Part shown: piece after piece, positions 8,006-15,901 of the stretch | How positions within the stretch are numbered: position 1 is the first letter of the stretch | Layout of the letters: each line of letters starts with the position of its first letter | Source of the DNA: an uncultured Eubacteriales bacterium | GTDB lineage: Bacteria; Bacillota; Clostridia; Christensenellales; Aristaeellaceae | Reading direction: 5' to 3' | DNA: 64,000 nt | Assembly: GCA_902765395.1 (NCBI GenBank) | Contig: CACWZP010000014.1 | Coordinates: forward strand, 1 to 64,000 | Made by a program: the position numbers and the translations under genes | Notes under the pieces: model-generated | The model's input: the letters and a program-made list of their open reading frames with translations, nothing else | What the model was told of the DNA's origin: nothing | The model's database searches: none

Positions 8006-8035
8006 TAGGATGGCGGCTTTGCGCCGGAACTATGC
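8006..8035 (-). promoter_or_regulatory. Sigma-G-like promoter of the gerA operon
   Basis: Leftward GCATA (8031-8035), an 18-bp spacer and CATCCTA (8006-8012) fit the forespore sigma-G pattern (gHATR, N18, cATWMTA) with one mismatch. It lies 35 bp before gerA, between the terminator of the previous gene and the gerA start. Confidence 0.6.
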
Positions 8036-8070
8036 AAAAAAAGAATCCTCCGCGATGAAGCGAAGGATTC
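8036..8070 (-). terminator. Terminator of the metallophosphoesterase gene
   Basis: On the minus strand GAATCCTTCGC pairs with GCGGAGGATTC and is followed by seven T residues. It separates this gene from the gerA operon. Confidence 0.85.
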
Positions 8071-8081
8071 AAGTGGTCTGG

Positions 8082-9542
8082 TTATTCCTCGACGGCCTCC
8101 AGCATGTTCTCCGGCAGCGTGGAGGTCAGCGTCAGCACCGAGATCTCCGGCTCGTTGAACAGCCGGAAGGGCATCAGGGGCACGCTTGAGTTGGTGGACA
8201 TGCCGCCTGTGATGAAGACCTGCGTCTCGCCCACGGTGGACAGCCCGGTCACGCGCTCCTGTTCCGGGAACCAGCCGCCCCGCGGCATGGTGTCGTCCGG
8301 CACGTAGATCGCGCCGACGCCGGGAACGCGCCACACGCCGCCGCAGTAGTGCCCCGCGATGATCAGCTCCGGCGAGGTGAGGAAGCGGTCGGTCTCGGGA
8401 TCGTGGTCCTCGCTGGTGTAGATGAACGCGTCAGAGGGCGGCTCGTGGGCCAGGGAGATGTGGATGTCCGTGGCGCTCATGGTCCGCTGCACGTCGTAGA
8501 GCTGCTGCGCCAGCTTGGCGCGATAGGTGGTCAGCGGCAGGGTGGTGTAGTCCTCGGTGATGCCGCTGCGCACGCCGTCCACCTCCTGGTCGGTCTGCTC
8601 CTGCCAGGTCTCCAGGGTGGTGACGGTCTCCAGGTTCAGCATGATGGCGGGGGAGATCCAGAGGCTGGAGGTCTTCACCGGGATGGCCATCGGCGCGTCT
8701 ACATAGTGCGCGCCGCGCTCCACCGCGCCCAGGATCCAGTCCTCCAGGATCAGCTTTGACAGCACGCCCTCCGTGCCCCGGGCGCCCTTGATGTAGGGGC
8801 CGGGATCGCTGTCGCCGCAGATGAAGTACACCTTGCCGGGATCCCGCAGGCCATCGATGAACTCCCAAAAGGGCTCGGCGTTGCCGGATTTGCCCACCAT
8901 GTCGCCCACGCAGAATATGGCGTCGTACTTGATGCCATTCAGCGTGCGCAGCAGCAGACTCTGTTCATCGCCGAAGCGCTTGCCGTTCATGTCGGAGAGC
9001 ACCACGATGCGATAGCCCTCCATGTCGTCCGGCAGGCCCACCACGGTGACCAGCTGCTCGTTGACGGCCAGGTTGCTGTTGTTCAGCATCACGCCGCCGG
9101 CGAGTATGGCGATGGCTGCCAGCACGATCAGCGGCCAGAAGCGGATCTCGCGACCGAAGATGTGGATGGGCTTGAACACGCCGTTGCTGCCGCTGGCGCT
9201 CATCAGCTCATAGAACGAGCGATAGACCCGGCGCTTCTTGCGCTTGGGCTTCTTCTTGCGCTTGGGGGCCACCTTGGGGAACTGCTCTGTGGACTTCTTT
9301 TGCTTTTTGGGCTTTTCGCTGTCGGTTGGTTCGTCCTCGGCTTCGGCCGCCTTGCTGTCCTCGCGCCTGTGCATGATGGGCACGCGGGCGTCTGTGCGCT
9401 TGCGGCGTCGGGGCGTGATCTCCGCCTCGTCGCCGTACAGGCCGGTTTCATCGCGCAAAACGTCCTCCGACGCCCCGGATGCGGGCTTCGGTATCGGTAT
9501 ATCCTTTTTCGCTGTGCGCTTTTTCTCTTCGGACTCGGCCAT
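8082..9542 (-). CDS. Membrane-anchored metallophosphoesterase-like protein, degenerate active site
   Basis: The 486-residue protein has a charged, Lys-rich cytoplasmic tail of about 145 residues, one membrane helix (LIVLAAIAILAGGVML), and an outward-facing calcineurin-like phosphoesterase domain. Metal-ligand motifs are only partly kept. The DxH motif reads SDMNG, the GDxx motif is kept as VGDMVG, GNHD reads GDSD, SLAHEP keeps a His, and GHTHGG reads GHYCGG. Three usual ligands are therefore replaced, so catalysis may be altered or lost. The ATG at 9542 is preferred over a TTG 15 bp upstream because GAGGAA lies at the right distance from it. It has its own promoter and terminator and may act at the cell surface on phosphorylated lipid or wall material. 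Confidence 0.8.
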   Translation of the reverse strand: MAESEEKKRTAKKDIPIPKPASGASEDVLRDETGLYGDEAEITPRRRKRTDARVPIMHRREDSKAAEAEDEPTDSEKPKKQKKSTEQFPKVAPKRKKKPKRKKRRVYRSFYELMSASGSNGVFKPIHIFGREIRFWPLIVLAAIAILAGGVMLNNSNLAVNEQLVTVVGLPDDMEGYRIVVLSDMNGKRFGDEQSLLLRTLNGIKYDAIFCVGDMVGKSGNAEPFWEFIDGLRDPGKVYFICGDSDPGPYIKGARGTEGVLSKLILEDWILGAVERGAHYVDAPMAIPVKTSSLWISPAIMLNLETVTTLETWQEQTDQEVDGVRSGITEDYTTLPLTTYRAKLAQQLYDVQRTMSATDIHISLAHEPPSDAFIYTSEDHDPETDRFLTSPELIIAGHYCGGVWRVPGVGAIYVPDDTMPRGGWFPEQERVTGLSTVGETQVFITGGMSTNSSVPLMPFRLFNEPEISVLTLTSTLPENMLEAVEE

Positions 9543-9573
9543 AGCAAACTTCCTCAAAATAACCTTTCCCTAT

Positions 9574-9602
9574 ATTATAGAATCTTTTTTGTGCCGTGAC
9601 AA
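9574..9602 (-). promoter_or_regulatory. Sigma-A promoter of the metallophosphoesterase gene
   Basis: TTGTCA (9597-9602) and TATAAT (9574-9579), read leftward, are spaced by 17 bp and lie about 30 bp before the start. Confidence 0.8.
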
Positions 9603-9657
9603 GATTTCGCCTGGGGCAAATATAATAAAAACAGGTAAACAAAACCACGGCCCGGTC

Positions 9658-9686
9658 TTCACGGAGCCGCGGAATTGTGGTATAAT
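9658..9686 (+). promoter_or_regulatory. Probable sigma-A promoter of radA
   Basis: TTCACG (9658-9663), 17 bp, then TATAAT (9681-9686), about 32 bp before the radA start. Confidence 0.6.
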
Positions 9687-9718
9687 CAGCCTATACTCAC
9701 GCAATCGGAGGGAATAAC

Positions 9719-11107
9719 TTGGCAAAGGTTAAGACGATATACGTATGCAGCGAATGCGGCTACGAGACGCCCCGCTGGCTGGGCAAGTGCCCGGACTGCG
9801 GCAGCTGGAACACGCTGGAGGAACAGGAGAGCGCGCCCGCGGTAAAAGCCGATGAAAAGAAGCTGAAGCGGGCCCCCGGCAGCGACGCCGTGGCCGTGCG
9901 AGTGGACGAGATCCCGGACGAGGCCATGGAGCGGCGCTCCAGCGGCATCGCGGAGCTGGACCGGGTGCTGGGCGGCGGCGTGGTGGACGGCTCGCTGGTG
10001 CTGGTGGGCGGCGACCCAGGGATCGGAAAGTCCACGCTGCTCACCCAGCTGTGCGCCAACATGGCCTCCGATGGCGCCACGGCGCTGTACGTGTCCGGCG
10101 AGGAATCCGCCCGGCAGATCAAGATGCGCGCGCGGCGGCTGGGTACGTCCCAAACGGGCTTCTATGTGCTTTCCGAGAACGACATGAACACCGTGGAAAA
10201 GCGCATGCAGGAGCTGTCGCCCACGGTGATGATCGTGGACTCCATCCAGACCATGTACCGCCCGGAGATGGCCAGCGCGCCGGGCAGCGTGTCCCAGGTG
10301 CGGGAATGTGCCTCGATGCTGATGCGGCTGGCGAAGGTCAGCGGGTGCAGCGTGTTCCTGGTGGGCCACGTCACCAAGGAGGGCTCCATTGCCGGGCCGC
10401 GCATATTGGAGCACATGGTGGACGCCGTATTGTACTTCGAGGGCGATCGCCAGCACCAGTACCGGCTGCTGCGGGCGGTGAAGAACCGCTTCGGCTCCGT
10501 CAACGAGCTGGGCATGTTCGAGATGACCGAGCAGGGCATGCGCGAGGTGGACAACGCCAGCGAGGCATTGCTGTCCGAGCGGGCCCACGACGCCAGCGGC
10601 TCGGTGGTAATGTGTGCCATGGAGGGCTCCAGGCCGCTGCTGACCGATGTGCAGGCCCTGGTGAGCACCACCGTGTTCGGCAATCCCCGGCGCATGGCCA
10701 GCGGCGTGGACCAGGGCAGGCTGGCGCTTCTGCTGGCGGTGTTGGAAAAGCGCGTGGGCCTTCGCATGTACGACCAGGACGTGTACATCAACATCGCCGG
10801 CGGCATGTCGCTGACGGAGCCCGCGGCGGACCTGGCACTCTGCGCCGCCATCGCGTCATCCTACAGGAACAAGCCAATCGGCGGCAGCTGGTCGGTGATG
10901 GGTGAGGTGGGCCTGGCGGGCGAGGTGCGCGCCATTTCCCAGGCTGAGCGGCGCATCGCGGAGTGCGCGCGACTGGGCTTCGACCACTTGATCCTGCCCA
11001 AATACAACCTTCGCAACATGCGCGTCCCCGAGGGCATCGAGGTGCTGGGCGTGGAGACCGTGGCCCAGGCCGTGGCTGCGCTGGGCCTGCATGGCAGCGG
11101 GAGATAG
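9719..11107 (+). CDS. radA: DNA repair protein RadA
   Basis: The 462-residue protein matches RadA/Sms, a RecA-like branch-migration helicase in recombination and DNA repair. The N-terminus has a C4 zinc finger (CSECGYETPRWLGKCPDC). Walker A is GGDPGIGKST at about residues 99-108, the RadA-specific KNRFG motif is present in AVKNRFGSVNE, and the C-terminal third is a Lon-protease-like domain without a proteolytic role. The start codon is TTG, chosen because GGAGGG lies upstream and the zinc finger begins at once. It is monocistronic with its own promoter and a strong terminator. Confidence 0.97.
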   Translation: MAKVKTIYVCSECGYETPRWLGKCPDCGSWNTLEEQESAPAVKADEKKLKRAPGSDAVAVRVDEIPDEAMERRSSGIAELDRVLGGGVVDGSLVLVGGDPGIGKSTLLTQLCANMASDGATALYVSGEESARQIKMRARRLGTSQTGFYVLSENDMNTVEKRMQELSPTVMIVDSIQTMYRPEMASAPGSVSQVRECASMLMRLAKVSGCSVFLVGHVTKEGSIAGPRILEHMVDAVLYFEGDRQHQYRLLRAVKNRFGSVNELGMFEMTEQGMREVDNASEALLSERAHDASGSVVMCAMEGSRPLLTDVQALVSTTVFGNPRRMASGVDQGRLALLLAVLEKRVGLRMYDQDVYINIAGGMSLTEPAADLALCAAIASSYRNKPIGGSWSVMGEVGLAGEVRAISQAERRIAECARLGFDHLILPKYNLRNMRVPEGIEVLGVETVAQAVAALGLHGSGR

Positions 11108-11116
11108 GGGTTGGTG

Positions 11117-11154
11117 AAAAAGCAGAGGCGTCATTTGGATGCCTCTGCTTTTTT
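11117..11154 (+). terminator. radA terminator
   Basis: A stem of GCAGAGGC pairing with GCCTCTGC, with A-tract and T-tract flanks, follows radA directly. Confidence 0.9.
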
Positions 11155-11400
11155 GTATACAATCGAGACTTTGGTCTTAAATAACAGACTTCGGTATATT
11201 ATACACAGGATTCAATTAATTTGAAATATTACTGAAATATTATTAACATATAACAGCTTTGCGACATAAGCAGAATGGCATCGCCAGCGCATTAAAATGG
11301 CAATGCGCTACAAAAATGCCGCCGTCCGTTGATGTTATGTTTACAATGGCCCTGTATAATAGGGGACGTTGAGCGAAAGGATTTCGGAGGCGCAGGGGGC
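11155..11400 (+). other. AT-rich intergenic region before the DUF5685 operon
   Basis: This about 245-bp stretch is much more AT-rich than its surroundings. A TATAAT hexamer (11355-11360) lies about 40 bp before the next gene, but no convincing -35 is found at 17 bp. CGGAGGCGCAGGGGG forms the ribosome binding region. No open frame, tRNA or riboswitch fold was recognised. Confidence 0.4.
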
Positions 11401-12249
11401 ATGTTTGGATACATCATCACCAATCCCGAAGCGCTGCCGAAGGAGCGCCAGCAGCGCTTTCGCGCCGTCTATTGCGGTCTGTGCGCCACACTGCGCAGGC
11501 GGCACGGCCTGTCTGGCAGTGCCACGCTCAGCTACGACATGACCTTCCTGGCGCTGCTGTTGAATGCGCTATATGAGCCGGGGGAGCGATCCGGCCGGGA
11601 GCGCTGTCCGACGCATCCGGTGAAGGCCCACGATTATGTGCTTTCGCCGGTGATGGACTACGTGGCAGACATGAACGTGGCGCTGGCTTATCACAAGTGC
11701 CTGGACAACTGGCGCGACGACAGGAACGTCCTCGCCGCCGGGGAAGGCACGCTGCTGAAGCGGGCCTATCGCAGGGTGGAGGCCGCCTGTCCTGAAAAGT
11801 GCGCCGCCATCGAGGCGTGGCTCGATGAGATCCACGCCATCGAGGAACAGAAGCACCTGGAGATCGACCCGCCGGTAAACGCTACGGGAAGGCTCCTGGG
11901 CGAATTGTTCGTCTATCCGGGGGATGACACCTGGTCGGAAGACCTGTGGGCCATCGGCGACGGCCTGGGCCGGTTCATCTACTTCATGGACGCCTACGAC
12001 GACCTGCCGGGAGATCTGCGCAAGGGGCGCTACAACCCCCTGAAGACCCTGCGGGACCGGGAGGATTACGAGGAACTGTGCCAGTCCGCCATGACGATGA
12101 TGGTTGCCGACGCTACCGAGGCCTTTGAGCGCCTGCCGGTGGTGCTGGACGCGGATATCCTCCGGAACGTGCTGTATTCCGGGGTTTGGAGCAAGTACGC
12201 GTATCTGCAGAACAAGCGGAACGCGGCTGGAAAAGGAGCGAAGCAATGA
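11401..12249 (+). CDS. DUF5685-family protein
   Basis: The 282-residue protein begins [20 protein letters not shown] and contains the family's conserved YCGLC motif (about residues 24-28) and a [13 protein letters not shown] segment. Several later Cys and Asp-rich helices ([11 protein letters not shown]) give it the look of an alpha-helical protein. DUF5685 proteins have no assigned function and are commonly found beside J-domain genes in Clostridia. The ATG at 11401 is chosen because it follows a purine-rich ribosome binding region and matches the family N-terminus. Its stop overlaps the start of the J-domain gene (ATGA), so the two are translationally coupled. Confidence 0.85.
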   Translation: MFGYIITNPEALPKERQQRFRAVYCGLCATLRRRHGLSGSATLSYDMTFLALLLNALYEPGERSGRERCPTHPVKAHDYVLSPVMDYVADMNVALAYHKCLDNWRDDRNVLAAGEGTLLKRAYRRVEAACPEKCAAIEAWLDEIHAIEEQKHLEIDPPVNATGRLLGELFVYPGDDTWSEDLWAIGDGLGRFIYFMDAYDDLPGDLRKGRYNPLKTLRDREDYEELCQSAMTMMVADATEAFERLPVVLDADILRNVLYSGVWSKYAYLQNKRNAAGKGAKQ

Positions 12250-12926
12250 CCGATCCCTATCGCGTATTGGGCGTTTCGCCCCAGGCGACGGACGAGGAGA
12301 TCAAGAAGGCCTATCGGGCCCTGGCCAAGAAGTACCATCCCGACGTGAACAACGGCTCAGCCCAGGCGGAGGCGCGGATGAAGGAGGTCAACGAGGCCTA
12401 CTCCCTGGTGATGAAGATGCGCCGGGAGGGGAGTACCGGGGCCTACGGCGGCGCGTCCGGCTACGGCGGCTATGGCGCTTCGAGCGGCTATGGCGGCGCG
12501 TATGGCGGCTATGGCGGCGGTTACGGCGCGTCCAGCGCCAATCCGCACCTGCAGGCCGCCCGGAACTACATCCGCTCCGGCCACTATCAGGAGGCCATGA
12601 ACGTGTTGGAGGGCATGATGGAGCGCGGAGCGGAGTGGTACTATCTCTGCGGCGAGGCTTGCCTGGGCCTGGGCAACCGCGTGGCCGCGCTGAATTACGC
12701 CCAGCAGGCCGTCCGGATGGACCCGAACAGCTTCGAATACCGAGCACTGCTCAGCCGCTTGCAGGGCGGCGCGCAGTTCTACCGCCAAAACGGCGCCAGC
12801 CAGGGCTTTTCGATGCCCACGGTGCTCTGCGGGAATCCACTTTTGAGCTGCTGCGCCGTCAACATGCTGTGCAACTGCCTGTGCAGCCTTTGCGGCGGCG
12901 GCAGGTACTATGGCGGCTGGTGCTGA
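12246..12926 (+). CDS. J-domain protein with Gly/Tyr-rich linker and Cys-rich tail
   Basis: The 226-residue protein has an N-terminal J domain (residues 1-65) with the HPD motif that stimulates DnaK ATPase (KKYHPDVNN). A low-complexity Gly/Tyr/Ala/Ser linker follows, built from repeated YGGYGAS-like units (about 68-98). A TPR-like helical part (about 100-170) comes next, with a cysteine-rich C-terminus ([16 protein letters not shown]). It lacks the DnaJ zinc finger and C-terminal substrate domains, so it is a type III J protein. Such proteins recruit Hsp70 to a specific client. The client here is probably linked to the coupled DUF5685 protein, but this is inference. Confidence 0.88.
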   Translation: MTDPYRVLGVSPQATDEEIKKAYRALAKKYHPDVNNGSAQAEARMKEVNEAYSLVMKMRREGSTGAYGGASGYGGYGASSGYGGAYGGYGGGYGASSANPHLQAARNYIRSGHYQEAMNVLEGMMERGAEWYYLCGEACLGLGNRVAALNYAQQAVRMDPNSFEYRALLSRLQGGAQFYRQNGASQGFSMPTVLCGNPLLSCCAVNMLCNCLCSLCGGGRYYGGWC

Positions 12927-12956
12927 ACCGAAAATAATCCAGGAGGAAATGATAAA

Positions 12957-13370
12957 ATGACGTTTTTGCAGAAGGCGCGCGAGGGACTGCACAAGCTGAT
13001 GGTGGGCCGACGCGGCGCGGACGAGCTTTCCCTGGCGCTGCTGATCACGGGCCTGGCGCTGTCCGTGTTGACCAGTATCACGCGCATCGGGGTATTTTAT
13101 CTCATCGGCCTGGTGGCCTACGGCTTTTCCATCTACAGGATGTTTTCCCGACAGATCGAGAAGCGCTACAAGGAGAACGTGAAGTTCCTGACGTTTTGGC
13201 ACGGCTGGCGTTCCAGTTTCAAGCAGTTCATCAACCGCGTGAAGAACATGCGCCAGTACAAGTACTTCAAGTGCCCGGAGTGCAAGTCGCGCCTGCGCCT
13301 GCCCAGGAAGGTGGGCGAAGTGACCGTCACCTGCGGCAAATGCCACCATGCGTTCAAGCAAAAAGCCTGA
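12957..13370 (+). CDS. Small membrane protein with C-terminal zinc ribbon
   Basis: The 137-residue protein has two predicted membrane helices (about residues 23-60, LSLALLITGLALSVL and IGVFYLIGLVAYGF), a basic region, and a C-terminal zinc ribbon (CPECKSRLRLPR with CGKCHHAF). AGGAGG lies eight bases before the ATG. It follows the J-domain gene by 30 bp and probably belongs to the same operon. Function is unknown. The ribbon could bind nucleic acid or protein on the cytoplasmic face. Confidence 0.8.
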   Translation: MTFLQKAREGLHKLMVGRRGADELSLALLITGLALSVLTSITRIGVFYLIGLVAYGFSIYRMFSRQIEKRYKENVKFLTFWHGWRSSFKQFINRVKNMRQYKYFKCPECKSRLRLPRKVGEVTVTCGKCHHAFKQKA

Positions 13371-13376
13371 TTCCAG

Positions 13377-13409
13377 GAGGGCCGTCCGGCGGCTCTCTTG
13401 TATTTTTGG
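13377..13409 (+). terminator. Terminator after the zinc ribbon gene
   Basis: GAGGGCCG pairs with CGGCTCTC (one G-U pair) and is followed by TTGTATTTTT. The T-rich part also forms the -35 region of the next promoter. Confidence 0.6.
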
Positions 13410-13426
13410 TAAAAACCTGCTACAAT
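13398..13426 (+). promoter_or_regulatory. Sigma-A promoter of the DUF6062 gene
   Basis: TTGTAT (13398-13403), 17 bp, TACAAT (13421-13426). Confidence 0.7.
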
Positions 13427-13447
13427 GGACAAGAGGAAGTGATTGCC

Positions 13448-14203
13448 GTGAAGCAGCATATCGATACCGCGCCCATCTGGGAGAGCTACAGGCAGGACTG
13501 CGAATGTCCGCTGTGCCTGCTGTACGCGAAGGTGGAGGCGGGCAACGTGGACTATTTCCTGGGGGAATCCGTGATGGAGCCCAGCCAGCGCATCGAGGTC
13601 AACAAAAAGGGCTTCTGCGCGGACCACTTCAAGCTGATGTATGACGCCGGCAACCGCTTGGGCTTGGCACTGATGACCCACACCTATATGAAGGAGAGCA
13701 TGAAGACGCTGAAGGAGAACGCCCAGCGCGCCCGCGACGCCGCGGCGGCGGAGGCTGGAAAGCCCATCTTCAAGCGGTTCGGCGGCTCAAAGGGCGCGGG
13801 GCTTTCCGAGGTGGCGGGCGAACTGACGAAGCTGCAGAACACCTGTTTGATGTGCGAGCGCATCAATGAGAGTATGGAGAGGTACATGTATACAGTGTTA
13901 TACATGTATAAGCACGAGCCGGAGTTTCCGAAACTTTTCGCTGAATCGAAGGGCATGTGCCTGCGGCATTACGCCCAGGCGCTGGAGATGGCCCCGAAGC
14001 ACCTGTCCGGCGAGCCTCTCAAGAGTTTCGTGGATGCGCTGACGGACATCGAGATGAAGAGTTTTGAGCGCCTTGAGGGCGAAATTGAGTGGTTTACCAA
14101 CAAATTTGACTATCGCAACCAGGACAAGCCCTGGGGCAACAGCCGCGATGCCGTGAAGCGCTCCGTGAACAAGCTGGGCCACCAGGTGGTCAACGAGGAT
14201 TGA
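13448..14203 (+). CDS. DUF6062-family protein with paired Cys motifs
   Basis: The 251-residue protein starts at a GTG nine bases after GAGGAA and begins MKQHIDTAPIWESY. Cysteine pairs recur in a regular way: CECPLCLL, GFCADHF, CLMCERI and GMCLRHY. These resemble two half-repeats of a Cx2C...CxxH metal site. A FLGESVMEPSQRIEVNKKGF segment is characteristic of DUF6062. No enzyme motif or membrane segment is seen and function is unknown. It has its own promoter but sits in the same Cys-rich gene cluster and is followed at once by another Cys-rich gene. Confidence 0.82.
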   Translation: MKQHIDTAPIWESYRQDCECPLCLLYAKVEAGNVDYFLGESVMEPSQRIEVNKKGFCADHFKLMYDAGNRLGLALMTHTYMKESMKTLKENAQRARDAAAAEAGKPIFKRFGGSKGAGLSEVAGELTKLQNTCLMCERINESMERYMYTVLYMYKHEPEFPKLFAESKGMCLRHYAQALEMAPKHLSGEPLKSFVDALTDIEMKSFERLEGEIEWFTNKFDYRNQDKPWGNSRDAVKRSVNKLGHQVVNED

Positions 14204-14475
14204 TGGGGAATATGGCGACGAAATATTGCGTGTTGGACGAGACCAAGATCTGCGACGACTGCGGCGAGTGCAACGTCTGCGATCTGGATCCCAACAAGAT
14301 CTGCGACAACTGCATGAAGTGTCTGAAGACCGGCGCGGATTACAACGCCATCGAGATCGATGAGATCATCGACGACGGCACCGGCGCACAGGCCTATGAG
14401 CAGCTGCGAAAGGATCTGGCGGAGACTGACGGCACGGAGCCGTTCGACTGCTTTAAGGATCAACCGAACGGCTGA
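14203..14475 (+). CDS. Small Cys-rich acidic protein (CxxC repeats)
   Basis: The 90-residue protein has seven cysteines in a dense N-terminal block (CDDCGECNVCDLDPNKIC, then CDNCMKC) and an acidic C-terminus. The spacing resembles a ferredoxin-like or zinc-cluster site. The ATG at 14203 overlaps the DUF6062 stop (TGATG) with GAGG upstream; an in-frame ATG at 14212 is an alternative. Tight coupling to DUF6062 suggests the two proteins work together. Function is unknown. Confidence 0.78.
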   Translation: MGNMATKYCVLDETKICDDCGECNVCDLDPNKICDNCMKCLKTGADYNAIEIDEIIDDGTGAQAYEQLRKDLAETDGTEPFDCFKDQPNG

Positions 14476-14477
14476 AC

Positions 14478-14493
14478 CGCCGGTTTTCCGGCG
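14478..14493 (+). terminator. Weak hairpin after the Cys-rich cluster
   Basis: CGCCGG-TTTT-CCGGCG immediately follows the stop codon. The following ATTTGA is a poor U-tract, so termination may be partial. Confidence 0.4.
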
Positions 14494-14540
14494 ATTTGAC
14501 CGCACGGGGGGATGGCCGATGTTGCGGGGGCTGTTCTCTG

Positions 14541-14660
14541 CATCTCTGCGCAAAAGGCAGCTTTTGCGAAAAGATATGGCGCAGAGATGGGGATTTGAAG
14601 GGTTTTCGCACTATTCGATGATACTCCATTAATCGCGCCATATCTGTATCGCAAAAGCAA
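14541..14660 (+). repeat. Overlapping, mutually exclusive inverted repeats
   Basis: Three inverted repeats are packed here. CATCTCTGCGC (14541-14551) pairs with GCGCAGAGATG (14579-14589). CGCAAAAG-GCAG-CTTTTGCG is nested inside it. AGATATGGCGC (14572-14582) pairs with GCGCCATATCT (14635-14645). The first and third share 14579-14582, so they cannot form together. A further TCGCAAAAGC copy lies at 14649-14658. The region lies 70 bp before the tyrosine recombinase gene. Confidence 0.6.
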
Positions 14661-14730
14661 ATGCGTTATAACATGTTACTGATTGAATTATGTACTGTCC
14701 GATTGTCTTTAATTGGAGGCTCACACTGAT

Positions 14731-15801
14731 ATGTCCACCTATGCCGAAGAACGCGCCAAGGAACTACAGCTGCTGACGCGATCCGCGCTGCGCGAGCTTC
14801 CCGACGTGTGCTTCGATTTTATCAACGCCATCGATTCGACGACCCAGCCGCTGACCCGATACGCCTATGTATCCGATTTAAAGCTCTTCTTCGGATTTCT
14901 GGTCAGCGAGCTGCCGAAATTCGCGGACAGGACGCCGCAGTCGCTGGACGTTGCCGACCTGGCCAGGGTCTCATCACGGGACATCTACATGTACCTGGAC
15001 TTCCTGGGCCTTTACGTCAAGGACGACGTCGAGTTTTCCAACCAGGATCTTGGCAAGATGCGGAAATTGTCGTCTTTACGCAGCTTTTACAAATTTCTTT
15101 ACAAAAATGGCTATATTTCGTCCGATCCGGCGTCGCTGGTGGACATGCCCAAGCGTCACAACAAGCCGATCATCCGTCTGGAGATCGACGAAGTGGCCCG
15201 GATGTTGGACCTGGTGGAGTCCGGCGAGAAGCTCTCTGAGCACCAGAAGAAGTACAACGACCACACAAGAGCCCGGGATTTGGCCATTCTGACGCTGTTT
15301 TTGGGCACCGGCATCCGCGTGAGCGAGCTGGTTGGCATCAATATCGGCGATTTGGACTTCTCCATCAACGGCTTTCTGGTCACCCGCAAGGGCGGCAGCC
15401 AGGCCATACTCTACTTCCCGGACGAGGTGGCCCAGGTGCTCAAGGATTATCTGAAGCTGCGCCGCGAGATCACGCCGCTGCCCGGCCACGAGGACGCGCT
15501 GTTCCTGTCGCTGCAAAACAAGCGCATCTCCGTGCGCGCTGTGCAGCTGATGGTCAAGAAATACGCCACACAGGCCGCGCCGCTGAAAAAGCATTTGAGC
15601 CCCCACAAGCTGCGCAGCACCTTTGGCACGAACCTCTACCACGAGACCGGCGACATCTACCTGGTGGCCGACGTGCTGGGCCACAGCGATGTGAACACCA
15701 CCCGGCGGCACTACGCCGCCATGTCGGACGATCGGCGGCGCATGGCAGCCCAAAAGGTGCGCCTGAGGGACGACCCGACGGACGACGAAACGGCGGATTG
15801 A
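14731..15801 (+). CDS. Tyrosine recombinase (XerC/XerD-type integrase family)
   Basis: The 356-residue protein has the SAM-like N-terminal core-binding domain (about 1-140) and a catalytic domain with all six active-site residues: Arg in GTGIRVSELVG, Lys in VTRKGG, HxxR in LSPHKLRSTFG, His in VLGHSDVN, and the nucleophile in RRHYAAM. It resembles chromosomal Xer-like recombinases of Clostridia more than phage integrases, but is longer than XerC/D (about 300). The ATG at 14731 lies 11 bp after GGAGG; a TTG 18 bp upstream is in frame. No other mobile genes flank it. Target and role are unresolved. Confidence 0.88.
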   Translation: MSTYAEERAKELQLLTRSALRELPDVCFDFINAIDSTTQPLTRYAYVSDLKLFFGFLVSELPKFADRTPQSLDVADLARVSSRDIYMYLDFLGLYVKDDVEFSNQDLGKMRKLSSLRSFYKFLYKNGYISSDPASLVDMPKRHNKPIIRLEIDEVARMLDLVESGEKLSEHQKKYNDHTRARDLAILTLFLGTGIRVSELVGINIGDLDFSINGFLVTRKGGSQAILYFPDEVAQVLKDYLKLRREITPLPGHEDALFLSLQNKRISVRAVQLMVKKYATQAAPLKKHLSPHKLRSTFGTNLYHETGDIYLVADVLGHSDVNTTRRHYAAMSDDRRRMAAQKVRLRDDPTDDETAD

Positions 15802-15827
15802 TCCGCTGCCCAATGTATATATTATAA

Positions 15828-15901
15828 GGAAATCCTTCGACTTCGCTTGCGCTTGGCTATGAATCTCTGAGCGTGAGCGTCGGCAAAAGCCGAAGGATTC
15901 C
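15828..15901. repeat. Palindromic intergenic element between recombinase and rnhA
   Basis: GGAAATCCTTCGACTT (15828-15843) pairs imperfectly with AAGCCGAAGGATTCC (15887-15901). The inner part, TTCGCTTGCGC, resembles the repeat near 52770. It fills the gap between two convergent genes and could terminate both. Confidence 0.55.

Noticed and set aside
11155-11400. A small RNA gene or tmRNA in the AT-rich gap
   Set aside because: No tRNA-like ends, tag frame or stable long-range fold could be recognised.
12440-12540. A CRISPR-like or tandem DNA repeat in the J-protein gene
   Set aside because: It is the coding sequence of the Gly/Tyr-rich linker; units are short and irregular with no spacers.
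15806-15835. A dif-like site (TATATATTATA plus GGAA) just after the tyrosine recombinase
   Set aside because: Only one half resembles the Firmicutes dif sequence, with an extra base, and the other XerC/D arm does not match.
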